64,000 nt of DNA from Corylus avellana. Its lineage: Eukaryota; Streptophyta; Magnoliopsida; Fagales; Betulaceae. A model generated the notes under the pieces. That model did no database searches. It saw nothing but the letters and a program-made list of their open reading frames with translations, and was not told the origin of the DNA. Location of the stretch: positions 11,701,921 through 11,765,920 of the forward strand of contig NC_081543.1 of NCBI RefSeq assembly GCF_901000735.1, in the 5' to 3' direction. Below, piece by piece: positions 1 through 12,279 of the stretch (the stretch's first letter is position 1; each line of letters opens with the position of its first letter). The translations under genes were made by a program, and so were the position numbers.

Positions 1-3000
1 GTTCATATTCATTGCTAGATACCTCAACAGCCTGAAAGAAACAACATTAACTTCTTTAGCATTCAAGATGAGTAATAATGCTTATTCACTTGTTCTTAAT
101 CATGAAAATTACTGATTGAAATATCAATTTGTTTCAAGTCACTTCAGCAGCCACTGCAAAAGGCCCAGTCATGACATTGATAGAAGATACCATGCATGTG
201 TAGATGTCATTTGTATCATATAGTTTATTCTACACAGGCATATCATATTATGTTGACATTAATGAACAAAAGTAGTTGAATAACAAAAATTAGATCAATA
301 ATAGCAATAAAATAACATAACTTTAGAATTTAGACGAGAATATGGTATCATATTGCCCATTAACCTAAAACAAAATGTTCATCTCCTGTGTCGAGTAGAT
401 TAATCCCCACAGCAAGTGATGCCATTTGTTTCTAGTAGCATCCATCACGACAACCACAATGCTAATTTGATGGGAAAAAAGGAATTTGAGTGCATACAAA
501 TATATATTCACATATATACAGAACAACATTAGGGTCATATATTTTGTTCAAAACCTTGGTAGCCATTCTAACAATGATTGCATGGACATGGGTTCTAAAA
601 CCAGCCACTTGGACCTAAAAAGACTGGGTCAATGTTCATAATCATTCAAGTAGAAGAAGCTGCTTAGTTTCCTGATATGTAGCTAAACACTTGAGAGTAG
701 AAAATAATTCATATTGGATATGGCGCAGAAAAATAAAATTGTGAAACTGAGATAAACGTCCACTAATCCATAGTCAATGAAACAAACAAATACAACACTA
801 GATTACCAATGGAAAGATTAGGATGGGAAGAAGGGGCACCTTCCATTTTCAGAGAACTCAGTTTTGCCAAAAATAAATAAACAGTTAAAACATGTTGTAA
901 CCATGCAAGCACTGGCACAGGAGGATTAGCAACAATAAAATGCTGTATTATAAAAAACAAATTAAGATGAGACATCAACGAGGGTGTTAATGAAATACCC
1001 TGCTCAGGAAGTACTCTGCAACATCTGGAAGGAAGTGAAGCTCATCTTTTCTTTTATATGTTTCCTGTACAGCAGGATCCTTCCACACCTCGTCAACTAA
1101 TGGAGCATACTCCCGAGTTGCTGCAGGAAAGAACGCATCCAAATCTCCAGTTGCTATAATATCCAGGAGCCAGTCAGAGAAATGCTTCAACTTGGGGTTG
1201 ATGGAATAGACAGATTGATTTGTTTCATTAGGATCAACCTCTCCATCTAAAGCAAGATTGAAATCAGATGTTACAAATTTGAAGCACTGTAACTCAATTA
1301 AATAATACCTTAACTTTGCAAGCAGTCTGGTCAACAACATTACCATATCGACATGCAGAAAGAATTTAGTTGCCCTTGACAGAAGTTAAAGGGGCTTATT
1401 ACACAAGCCTTACACTCCATGGCATATTAACACATCTATTCTCGTTGAGATGAATTGTTGAAGATAATATATAAGAGGAACCTCTCATAGAATACTTCCT
1501 TTACTACTTTTAGAGTTAAAAACTAAATCATAAGAGTTAAAATGAAGAATTCTCACCACCCCTTTAATGCCTTGACTGCCGTGCATCACAACACTGGCTT
1601 CTCATTGAACGTTTACCTTCAATTAAATTTATCCCAGGAAAAACTATTTCTAGTAACTCTACTTTAAGGCTGAAACTTAAGCAAAAAGAATGTGGCCAAT
1701 GTGATTCCCCATCTCAGAAACTCCAACCCTACATTTGAAATAATATAAGACACTCGAGTTCTCTTGAAAAGAAAAGAGATGGGAATTTCTTAGAGCTACA
1801 AGGCTCAATACACAAGTACCAGAGCAACTTACTATGGCAATGAATTTTAAACTTATAGACATGCAATCATTTCCAATCAGCATGATGCATACGCAGCCAA
1901 AGGGAATAATATAAGCTCGTAGAGCAGTATGCATAAAAGATACTAGTTGGCAATATAATTTCTCAGAACTAAAGAAAAAAACATATACATAGTCCAGTCC
2001 CCCACCACTTACATTAAAGATTTGAAGTTTCTGGACTTCAACTGAATACTTTCATGAAGAATGGTAGTGAGCAGTGGAGACCAAAACCACTATGCAAGAA
2101 CAACTACTTTGAAAAACAAAGGGATATTACCTGCTTCAGTGTTTTGATCATTGGGGGTTAGTGCTCTCATTCTAGACATGGCCTCCTCCTCAAAGCGCTC
2201 CCGTCCATCAAGCAAAATGCTGAGATATCTGTACATGTTACTCTGGATCATCAGCTTAATATCCTGCATTTCTTCTGTGGAAAACCTGTTCCCGTACAAA
2301 AATTTGGCCTGCTCAGGCATTAAAGTACAAGGTGAGAGTGAGCATTGATAGCAACGAATTATGCAAGGTAAAAAGATGCACATCAATGGAAATGAGTTGG
2401 AACCACAAAATGCAGCTTAGGAGTCTAATATGATGAATGTGTGGGCGTGTGCATGTCAGCCCAAAGATTAAGATTCGTCATATCTTAAAAGTTTACATTG
2501 AAAGCGAACATCCCTAACCGCATACTTACAAAAAAAAAAAAAAAAAAAAAAAAAAGAGATAATATTAGGCTCATATATTGTTTAGGGCCTATTTATTGAA
2601 AAGATTTGTTAAAATGAGGGCACCCTCGCAGAGAATTCACAAGCTTCCCTAATTCTAGGAAACTTGTCATTGATTTCTACATGCAATACAATATCCATTA
2701 ATTTATAGTTCTTAATTCTTTTTTTTTTTTTTTTGATAAAATTTTAGGAAAAGAGTTTCAAAATTTGTGGTAACACGTACGTAGGTCAAACTTAAAAAAA
2801 AAAATTATTTTGCTCAACGAAGCTTCGGCAGATCTGACCAAAAGCATACTTTGGTCTTCACATGCAGGGAAAATTTAGATTCTTCTGGCTGATGTTGCGA
2901 TTGTGACATAATATGACTGATACATGGCAAAAATGAGGAAAGCTTTGGGTTTGCAGCTTTATAGATGTAGTTGTTTGGTTGTAAATTTGGTTTTTACAGT

Positions 3001-6000
3001 TGATTGTATAGTCATAGTTGGTTTTTTTTTTTTTTGAGGAAAGTGTAAGTAGGAGATAGGTGTTTCGGCTTGCTAAGAAGTTTCTGAGTACCAGCTCTGT
3101 TCTGGTGTGTTTGTACTGTTTTGGTTGGTTTTAGTAAAATGATTCTTATTCATCGAAAAAAAAAATGAGTACAGCTCATCATCAGAGAGATGAGGGTGCC
3201 CCCGTCTTAGACAATCTCTTTACAGGAAAGGGAAATATATATGGTCAACACAAGCATGAAAACCTTAGTGAAACTCTCGCAAACAATGCCTTAAATCACA
3301 TTTTGGGGAAATTGACATTCTTGTGGCTGGTCAATATAGTTGGGGTATGACTTTGTTGGAATCACTTGATTTGAGGGGTGTTCTGTCCTTCAGTCCATGA
3401 ATTTAAGGATTCCATCCAAATCCAGGTCAACCTCTGGATTTGCATCCTAGGCTCGACACGATAAATTAAATGTACTCAATTGCATAATTGACCTATATCA
3501 ACAAAAACAGGCATCTGCTGTAATCAACGTACTACTCCAAGATATTACAACAAAATTTGCCTCTTCCCATGCTCATGTCCCTGAAACACAAATCCTGACA
3601 AGTGGATCCAACTCTTAAACAAACCAAAACCTAAAGCCATTAGATGGAGAGCCCTAACTACTACATAAGTCCATAACAAAATCTTTACCTAACCACGGGG
3701 GATTTTTCCTAACATACAATATGACGAAAAAACCTAAAAAAATAGAAACAAGATGGAAGTTTTGACATATGCTTAAAAAAATGAGCATGAGATATGCAAT
3801 GGACTGCATGAATAGAATGAGACAGACAAAGAGACTAACTAGCTAACTTAAAAACTTTGATGTGCACTTTTTTTTTTTTTCCCTCATAATTTCCTAACCC
3901 ACAAAAACTTCATTCTCTCAAAGTCTCCATACACTAGTTTAAGATATTCCTCATTTTCATTAATTGGAGAGGGCAAGGATTACATCTGTTCATAAGAATG
4001 CAAAAGCAACCTGAATATGGATTGGATCTCTTACAGATTTTTAACCTACATAGTTTAAATTAGAGGAAATTTTGTCTCGTGTCTGTCATTAATTGTATAG
4101 AGAAAATTATTCTCCCAGCTCATAAAAAGTTTCCTCCCTCTGAAAGTTCACAGAACACTTTACTAAGCACAAACTTTCTCTCATTCAATTTTTTCAAATT
4201 TATACAGAACATTGCTAAGCCGCCTAAAATTTGATTGTATGGCTCCACACACTTTTATCTTAGTATTTGAATCAATGATAGCCATTCTAAGTGTCATCAC
4301 ACAGCAATAAAATCAGTAAAGAACTCCATTGCATTTGCAAGGAGAATCAGACTGTAAATTGAGTCAAAAAACTAAAGCCCAGAAAGGTAGACTTGGTTAG
4401 AGTGCATTCAAGCTTGTTTGTGAGTTAAATGAGTTGAGATTAAGTCCAAAGTTAAAGCTCATTTAATTAATCAAAATGAGCATGATTATCTCCCCGCTCA
4501 ACTTGATTATGCTTATGAATTAGATACATCAATAATCAGTGATAGTCTTACGGGCAGCTCATATAGGTTATGAGTTTTTCCAATCCACATTGAAGCTCAA
4601 AAGGTGATTGATTCTGACTACACAATGTCGGTTTGACTTCATATGTGATTCGTATGCATCTTTTTCTTGTACTGGGTATAAAAAAACTCGTTTCTTAAAA
4701 CCAGTTTTAACCATCCAAATCATGTTACTTTTGAAAGCCAACCATGCACTTGAAGCTCATTCAGCTTGTTGAGTAAAGATCCAGTGTAACATGAGATATT
4801 TCGGCAAGCCCCAGTATAGCTTGAGCACCACATGGGGTCATCCAAGCCGAGACAAAGAATCCATAAACTTGGTTCAGCTCATTCACACCCCTAAAGGAGA
4901 GTTTCAGAAGTAGTAATGAATGCTTACCCAGTATACAAGTTTTTACTAGCACCCTTTCAAGTAGAGAAAATTTCACTTTCTCAAAACATGGATGCCATCC
5001 CTTTTACTCCAACAGTTGAAAAGTTGAATAAAGATTTGTTCTTTAGAGCATCCTTTGTATCACAAGCACATCTTTTAAACTTCTCTGCAATTACACTTTT
5101 TTATCTACAATAATTCTTATACAAAATCATCGCCAAGTCTAACAACATCTACAGAAATTGCAACCAGTAAGACACAGATTGCCAATTGGAACAGGAATCT
5201 CACAAGATAAGGAAACTTCTCAACAGTCAAGCAATTATCAAGACAATCAAGATAGAAGATTCAGCACTCTGAGAAACACAAGACCTGATGAATGACAAAC
5301 ACTTGATGTATAGTTAGCATTTTAGTTGTAGATTATATGCTGATAAGAATGTGAAGTATAATGAAACAAACCACTCCCTGTGCAATTCACGGGAGTCAGC
5401 ATTTCAACTCAATTTGGTTGTGTTATGATATTACCCAATATTATGACATGTCCTACAACATGGAAACTGCATTTGCAGATGCAGAAATGCATAATCAGTT
5501 TGCAATGGAGCTGGAGTGCTGTACCTGCTTAAAGATAGTACTTGTTCCAGAGCCTTGAAGTCCAAGAAGAAGAAGTTTCTGAATTTTTTTCTGCTCCAGA
5601 TAATTTGGAACCGTTGTATAATTGCTAGGCTCATCTCTTGCTCCAAGAGGTTGACTAAGGGGCACAGGCAAAGAGAACAGGGTACAAACAAACCGTGTTG
5701 ATGCCTGACTAGCAAAAAGCAAATATGAGCTGTTTCATAAAGGTTCCCAGGATCCAACACAAAGAGGGTTCAAATCAAAAGTTTTTCAGTACATACCTTC
5801 TCCCAAATGTTACCCCTAATATTGTTCTGACCTTCCTCTTCATAACGACCATCATCATACACCCAAAAATGAGTGTCCCGTGGACACTGCACCTTTGCCA
5901 GCTGAAAGTATTAAAAATTAGGTTAGTAAACATACCCTTTTCTTTTTGGTGGTAGGGGGTACCTATATATATATATATATATATTTTTTTTTTGATAAAT

Positions 6001-9000
6001 AATCAAGAATATCATTGAAAAGCGTAGAGGGGCGTAACCCAAATACACAGGAAGTATACAAAGAGACACCTTTAAAGATAAAAAGAAGAACATAAATCTA
6101 CAAATTGATGCAACGAAGAAACTTGAGGAATGTTCAAAACACCCGCCCAATGGAAAAACAAATTGAGAAACCTATTGCTAAGTATAGCATGGTACCATCT
6201 CAATAGGACTTGTCAATTTTCATGTAAAACAGAGAAATTTTCATTCTTTAAGAACCAATTTATAGCCACAGTCCAATACAAATCTATGCCAACATGCCAA
6301 TGTAGGTGGAAATGGTAGCCTCATCATGTAGCTGTCAATACATTAGGTATGTGTGATAAATTGCAGCTATATAGACTATAAGTTTAATTTAATTACATTA
6401 GATAACACACAATTACTATTAATATAGGTATTTCCTTTGCCCTACGATCAAGTTCTCAGTGGAAGCTTTTGGAGAAGTATTCTTAAAGTAAATCGATTAC
6501 TAAGGAGAAATAGAGACTTCTGATCATACACAATAATGGGATGATAACTTTTCATATGGTATTGTATGTGTTACACTTGCATATGCCTAAGACCACACAA
6601 GCTCCAAGTCATCGCCCCATAGTTTACCAACCTAATAAATTATCACCTTTCCTTATGCTAACAAGTGGGGTAACTAAACCATGAAATCTAGCTCAGATAA
6701 CAGTACCAATTCACTGTCATGCAACACAGGTTCATTGGACCAAAAAAACAAATTGATGCAATTATGGGACAACATGAGGTAAGTTATTGGCAGAAAATCT
6801 GTCAAAACCAGAGACAGTATATTACTTGATAATTGTTCTCTACTAAAAAAAGGTTTCTCAAAAGTAAAAAAAAAACTGTAATTGCAACATGTAAATGGTA
6901 ACAAACATTTTCTTTTGTTGAGAAGTAAATGATGTTCATTAAAAACCAAAGGGCACATCCAAGTACACATAAAGTATATAAGAGAAACACTTATCTAGAA
7001 AAAGAAAAGAGATAATAAAAAAAAGTCACGAAAACTATAATTTTTTTTATTTTTTTTTGATAAGTAATCAAGATATCATTAAAAGCATAAGGTGCCCCCA
7101 AGTACAAAAGAAATATACAAGAAAAGCCACCTAACTAGTAGGAGAAAAGAGAACTAAAAAATCAAGATAACAAATCACCAAAGAAGAAACATAAGCAATT
7201 GTCAAAAGATATAAAGTGTTGAAAAATAAAGACTTGGGCCCCGTTTGGTTTGTGGAATAGGTATTCCAGTAGAAAAATGAATAGGTATTACTGGGAATAG
7301 ACGAGGTTGGAATGGAATAATTATTCCAATTCTTTAGTTTGGTAGCAACACATATTTCATAATTGGAATTGAACCAAAATTAGTAAAAAGCCCATATGAT
7401 TTCTAATTTTTTTCAAAACTTACCCAAACTTTTTTTTTGTTTTTTTGATAAGTAATGTTGTATATATCAAAAAAAGCGCAAAGCGCCACAAAATACACAA
7501 GGAAGTATACATAGGTAACCCAACCAAAACCCACACTCAAAACACCCTAAAAACCTGAAAAAATCCAAATCTAAAACCCGCAAAAGCCCAATAACAGCCC
7601 TAAAAACCCAAAGCCCCTACTGCACCTCAGGGGGGAAGGAAAATGCATTTTTAGACCCAAAAAACCCCCGCCGGCTCTGGCACTTAGCCGGAGAAGACCT
7701 CCGGCTTCTAGCCTCAAAATTTATGGAGCATTCCAAATTTTTGAGCTCCCTCTTCCCCTTAACCTTTGGGGCAGAAATGTCAATTATAGACTCCCTCTCC
7801 TTTTTAATGACAAAAAAAAGATCCAAAAGATCTTTCTCGTCACCTCCCCCGGACAACCCCATCACTGAAGCGAAGTTCACTTACCAAAACTTACTAAAAA
7901 GCCCATATGATTTCTAGGAATAGACACTTACCAAACAAAAGAATGACTATTCCAGGGGTTTATTCCGCAAACCAAATGGGCTCTTAATTTCCTCCAAAGT
8001 CCTTTCACAATTCTCAAAACTTTTGTCATTCATTTCCCTTCAAAGACAGCACAAAAGGCACAAAGGCACCGCCACAACGGCATTCCGAGTACTGCTGATA
8101 GTCCACTAACAAGCATACAAATCCATTACTTATCTAGGCATAACCCAAAACAACCCAAATCAACTGAGGAAAACATTCCAAATGGCACAAGCAACCTCAT
8201 AATTAAAACTAGAAATATGAAAACAATCATAAGCATATCCACAAGGAAAGGTATATTCCCCAGTAACAAACATTACAGCCCACTACAATAGTAATATACA
8301 CACAAGGACATAACCCAATTGAATCAACAATCAAACTAAAATTAAATACTAGACTTAGAAATGGAAAGTCTTATCCCAACTCTTTGAAGTTAACTAAGAA
8401 ACTATGATGCAGGACGAGAAAAGAGTTAATTGAGTCATATAGTTTTATTTACGTCTTACTAGTTAATTGAGTTATTAGTAATTAATTTATGTTTTTATTT
8501 AATTTTCAAGAGTCAAGGGAATTTTTGATAATTCAATAAATGAGTGTTGCCCTAGATTATTTAGGGTAGGTCAATAAACGGGCGTTGCCCTCGATTGTTT
8601 TTGGTACTTCAATAAATGGGCTTCGCCCCAGATTAGGGTTAGGGTTCAATTAGCGAGTATTTAAGTATGTTTTGTACTCCAATAGAGAGAGACTAGGTGG
8701 AATAAATAATATGTTGAGTTGATTCTCCTTCTCTCTTCTTCTTTCTTTTCCCTTTGCCCTTATTTCACCGTGTATTTTTTAGATTATTAATGGTCCCGCA
8801 TCAAACTAGAACGGCTCAACAACATTAAATCAATTAAAGGGTCTATTTGATAATTGTACTAACTCAAGAAGATGCATGAATAAACATTCAACAAATCCAA
8901 GAAAGTTAATGAGTGACGTCACAAAAATGGATATTCATCAAAGCAATTATAATTCAGAGAACCTACAAAGAGCATCACAAGTACATGCACAAACATCATA

Positions 9001-10346
9001 TATCCAATATTGGAATTCATTGGCTGTCATCTAATATATGTACCATAACATCACGCTATGAGTGACAGCTTATGACAAAAGAAATAAGATAAATGTCAAG
9101 TTGAAAAGCCAGAGAGCTCACCCGTAGCACCCTCAATTCAAGCTTTGTAATTTCTCGGCCATTAATGTAAACTTCAGTATTCCCATTGCTTGCATCGGGG
9201 CTTAGTTTCCCAGTGAAATTTAAGTTTGAACTTATGATTCTATCTGGTTTTTCTCCCTCCTGTCAAATCAAAAAATAGAGATATTTAAAGCAATTTAAAT
9301 CCATTAGGGAAAAAAATAACTCTAAAACGTGCAATAACAGAACTTCGAACTGAAAGAAACTCATTGAAAATGTCATGTTGAACATGCCTCACCTTTCCCC
9401 ATTGACCGGATTCCTTGTCATACCAATATCTACCGGGCTTCAACTTTCGTGGGGGTAAAGGACACCCAAGTAATTCTGCCATCTCTTCCGGCTTCAGAGC
9501 AAATCCATTGACAATTAGCTGTTCTGGCCGAAGCTGATTAGCGGAACACTCTTTCTCTGCTCTCATAATCTGCTTGACTTCCAAAGGACTGAGTAATCGT
9601 GTTAATACTCTTGAATGTTTGCCCAATTTTAACCGCTTTGATTCATCAATCGGCTGACCAATGCAGGTTACACACTTGCGCCCTTCAGGCATTGATCCCA
9701 TTGCCCTAAGCACACAATTGCTGCAATACTTAGCATCACATACTAGGCACGACTCCTTTGTTTCCCACTTCCCTTTTTGACAACGATAACAAACTCTACT
9801 TTTCTTTTTCTTCTTCTCTTTTGAAACCCCAACATACATAAAATCTGGCTTCTCCACATCAACCTCTTTCCTCTCAGATCTATCAACTGTATTAAAAGTG
9901 ACAACAGGTGCTCTCCTTACTTCATTAACAACCTTTTCAAGAGGATTCTGAACTGAACCTGGTGAAGCAGAGGGAGAAGCAGAAGAAGAATCACGGTGTT
10001 GCAAGACAGACACAACAGACTCTGAACTGCCCGACACCCTAGGACTTTGCGTAGGTGAACTCGTGACACCAGCAATATAGGACACCGGCAAAGGTATAGG
10101 TTCAACTACAGGAGGACAGGCAACAACAGCAGATCTTTGTGATTCAGACAGGGGTTCTGCAGTTGGGATTGCACGAGAATTTACATCAAGGGGTTCCACT
10201 CTAGGGACTTCATAAGAAACCGGCGGGCCCTCATACTCCAAAGCAATAGAGTAATCAAGATCTCCATCATCTTCAGGGAGAGAAGCTCCCGGTGGGAGCA
10301 TCTTTTTCACCAATTCTCTCCAGTTCTCTCCCCCCTTCCCCTCCAT
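1..10346 (-). CDS. XLG3: Extra-large guanine nucleotide-binding protein (XLG3-type), 3' end beyond window
   Basis: Plant-specific G-alpha-like protein that partners G-beta-gamma in signalling at the plasma membrane and nucleus (family knowledge). Coding exons on the minus strand: 10346-9393, 9259-9122, 5901-5797, 5704-5525, 2308-2131, 1246-999 and 31-1 (partial); the frame is continuous at every junction. Residues about 177-184 are a basic [13 protein letters not shown] stretch. Residues 186-228 carry eight cysteines as four CxxC pairs, the XLG cysteine-rich region. The P-loop GLQGSGTST lies near residues 447-455 in exon 4. The exon 5 segment GRERFEEEA and the exon 6 segment [12 protein letters not shown] are typical of the helical domain. 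A strong donor at 11055-11056 and the sequence just before the ATG suggest a 5'-UTR intron of about 0.7 kb. Introns 2 and 4 exceed 3 kb and hold transposons. The C-terminal Ras-like half is off the left edge. XLG3 rather than XLG1 or XLG2 is inferred from the N-terminus and the neighbouring genes. Confidence 0.93.
2987..3165 (+). repeat. LINE-like 3' tail in XLG intron 4
   Basis: Plus-strand text rich in T and G, with a GTTTTGGTTGGTTTTAGT-like run, ends in a short poly-A tract (about 3156-3165), as plant L1 3' ends do. No coding part was recognised and no target-site duplication was found. Confidence 0.35.
4390..4895. repeat. Degenerate DNA-transposon-like repeat in XLG intron 4
   Basis: This stretch repeats AAGCTTG / GAGCTCA-like words and ends in TTCAGCTCATTCACACCCCTA. 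That resembles the widespread plant element whose ends read TAGGGGTGTAAACGAGC and its complement. Both ends are degraded. Classification is from resemblance only. Confidence 0.3.
5940..6130 (-). mobile_element. Truncated LINE 3' tail in XLG intron 2, copy A
   Basis: A TA microsatellite and poly-T run (about 5965-5993) lead into GATAAATAATCAAGAATATC and a segment ending near AAGTATACAAAGAGACACC. Read on the minus strand this is a LINE 3' end with poly-A. The same tail recurs near 6900, 7050, 7440, 23,940 (opposite strand) and 43,838. Confidence 0.6.
6905..7205 (-). mobile_element. Two more LINE 3'-tail fragments in XLG intron 2
   Basis: At 6912-7010 a diverged tail (GATGTTCATTAAAAACCAAAG...) lacks a clear poly-T head. 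At 7039-7200 a second copy has the poly-T head, GATAAGTAATCAAGATATC and the AAGTACAAAAGAAATATACA segment. Both are on the minus strand and belong to the family of copy A. Confidence 0.55.
7235..7985. mobile_element. Tourist-like TIR element split by a LINE insertion
   Basis: The left end GGCCCCGTTTGGTTTGTGGAA is mirrored by the right end TTCCGCAAACCAAATGGGCT (about 7965-7984), so this is a terminal-inverted-repeat element. About 460 bases of LINE 3' sequence (7424-7885) sit inside it, bordered on both sides by CAAAACTTAC, a probable target-site duplication. The minus-strand reading at 7617-7880 encodes a fragment with [16 protein letters not shown], which I take as LINE ORF1-related. A related TIR element lies at 44,960-45,355. 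Confidence 0.55.
8000..8330 (-). mobile_element. LINE coding remnant in XLG intron 2
   Basis: Sequence such as CCAAATGGCACAAGCAACCTC matches in style a segment at 44,130-44,180 (CCATATGGTACAAGCAACCCC). Both look like the 3' coding part of the same LINE, on the minus strand and broken by stops. Low information content limits the call. Confidence 0.35.
8405..8803 (+). mobile_element. Solo LTR (399 bp) with 5-bp target-site duplication
   Basis: The element begins TGATGCAGGACGAG and ends GGTCCCGCATCA, giving the inverted ends TGATGC/GCATCA. It is flanked on both sides by AACTA (8400-8404 and 8804-8808). Length, TG...CA ends and a 5-bp duplication fit a solo LTR left after recombination. Near its 3' part are GAGTATTTAAGTATG (TATA-like) and AATAAATAATA (poly-A-signal-like). 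It lies in XLG intron 2. No internal retrotransposon domain is present. Confidence 0.8.
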
Positions 10347-11150
10347 TCTTTAGCAGCACCACCAAATCGCCAACTCTTCAACTAGAGCCCTAAACTATAT
10401 CTCAATTCAATATCTTTAAGCAAACAACTATGTCCTATATAATCAAAATCCTTCTAACTTAACAGCACAATTGGCACCAAATACAAGCAGTAATGTTTCA
10501 ACCGCCCGAAGATGCACAGAGAATAACCAGCTAAACGAAGTTGAATTACGACTTAGAACGGGAAATAGTCATCGAACCGCCACAGTCACCCGGTCTCCGT
10601 TTGAAAACCTCCAAACTAGATAGGAGAAATCACAAAATGAACAGAAATTTCAGCCAAATTCACAAGAAACGAAAACGAAATTCAACTATTTGGAGCCCAA
10701 GCGCGACTTTCAAACAAAAATAAGCACAACCCATCTATAATTTCAATCTATTTGCAGTCAACAACAGGCACCCAACTTGATATCCCACAATTTATGAAAG
10801 CTTCAACCCGTAGGCATAACCGCAAGTGTTGAAAAAATCATAGTCAAACATATTCTAAAAAAATAAAAACATAAAAAAATAGCAATGACCCAGAAATGTA
10901 GAACATAGAAAGATTCTAAATTCAAAGCAAGATTGGCTCACCCGAAAAGAAAGATCAAAAACTGCAAAATGATAAAATATACTTTTCAGGGTGTAAAAAA
11001 TATATTATTCAACTTTCAGAGAGAGAGAGAGAGGGGAGAGCAAAGTAAGTACGTACCTGGGGGGAAAGGGACAAAACGAAAGCGAATCTGAGGTTAAAAT
11101 CAAAGCTTTTTCAGCTTCGGTGGCTTCGAACTTTGAAGGAGCAAAAGGCG
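10347..11150 (-). other. XLG 5' UTR exon and 5'-UTR intron
   Basis: On the minus strand a non-coding exon seems to end at 11057, followed by a strong donor (CCCCAG, then GTACGTAC). The next plausible acceptor (CTAAAG) lies directly before the start codon at 10346. The stretch between is AT-rich and has a GA microsatellite near 11018-11033. The transcription start is not known; the exon probably begins near 11,110-11,150, where the base composition rises in G+C. Confidence 0.5.
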
Positions 11151-11286
11151 AGATGGCCACGTTTACCCAATCCACCATTGAGATTAACCCCCCAAGTGTT
11201 CTACAGTCTTACTGGGTCAGACACACACAAGTGCGTCCCACATTTCCCCCGAGTCGTATAGCGTCGAAGACAGGCGACCCACACTC

Positions 11287-11292
11287 CACGTG
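11287..11292. promoter_or_regulatory. G-box (CACGTG) upstream of XLG
   Basis: A palindromic CACGTG in the G+C-richer 250 bases just upstream of the inferred XLG 5' UTR. G-boxes bind bZIP and bHLH factors. Function here is inferred from position only. Confidence 0.35.
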
Positions 11293-11463
11293 CCCAGCAC
11301 CCTCTTGAATCACGCGCACGACCAAGATACTTGTTTGTGATACTGTGCCTATGACGCGCCTTTAGAGAGCGGGGGTTAAGCAAATATATATATGCCAGGT
11401 GTTCTCAGGCCACTTTCTTTTTAGCTTTTTTTAAAAAATAATAATATTTAAGACAGAAGAACA

Positions 11464-11481
11464 CCATTGTGAACACCTAAC

Positions 11482-11514
<33 letters not shown>
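11464..11514. repeat. Poly-A tract
   Basis: A run of about 30 A residues upstream of XLG. It may be the remnant of a retroposon tail, but nothing recognisable precedes it. Confidence 0.5.
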
Positions 11515-11520
<6 letters not shown>

Positions 11521-11699
11521 ACTCATTTGAGTTGTACTCCGTATCTATAAATTGCATTATAGCATTTTCGTTCGGCTATTTATTTATTTTCTATTTTAAC
11601 TCATTTTTATTTTCTATTTTAATTACTAATTTTTTCAATGCACCTACATCTAGCTCTCCAAACTAGATAATTTTTTACACGATTTGCAAACTCAACACA

Positions 11700-12270
11700 A
11701 TATTAAATGGTTAGGGTTAAGGAATCTGACTCGTTTAATTAATTGGGCCGGGTTAGGGTTGACATATATTGTTTTGTACTCATACATTGATACGACCTGA
11801 CTTCGGCACATAATATAATGGCTGACAATTTTTTATATGACCCTCGAACCCAATACAAAATTAGAAACTCATGGTAAAGGAGTTGGACCTGTTTAATTAA
11901 CTAGGTCGGGTTATGATTGACATGTATAGGCTTATACCCATGCCTTGACAGTTGACACGACATGAACCCAATATGAAATTAAAGGATTGAGATTCAGGAG
12001 TATGACTCGTTTAATTAAATGGGTCGGGTTAAGTTTGACTTATATAGTCTTATATTAATGCTTCGAAACAACCCAAACGCAACACGTGATATAATGGTTT
12101 GCAATTTTTAACATGATCCACGAACCCGACACGATCTTAATACAAAATTATAGGGTTATGGTTTAGGGATTTAACCCATTTAATTAAATGAGTTAAGTTA
12201 AAGTTGACCTATATAATTTTATACTCATTCATTGATATTACTCAAACTTAACACGTGAACACAAATTTTA
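11700..12270. repeat. Degenerate tandem repeat, about four units of 120-170 bp
   Basis: The word TTTAATTAA followed by a TGGGTCGGGTTA-like word recurs near 11735, 11892, 12010 and 12179. The units share later segments: GACATATATAG.TTTATAC, GATAATGGTTGACAATTTTT and CACGAACCCGACACGA. Spacing is irregular (about 157, 118 and 170) because one unit lacks the middle segment. A single inverted-orientation copy of related sequence lies at 40,840-41,110, so this is a dispersed family that is locally tandem. Confidence 0.65.
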
Positions 12271-12279
12271 CCCTTAAAC

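Noticed and set aside
11120..11383. Overlapping short open frames upstream of XLG
   Set aside because: They lie in the G+C-richer XLG promoter; no family match and no splice context.
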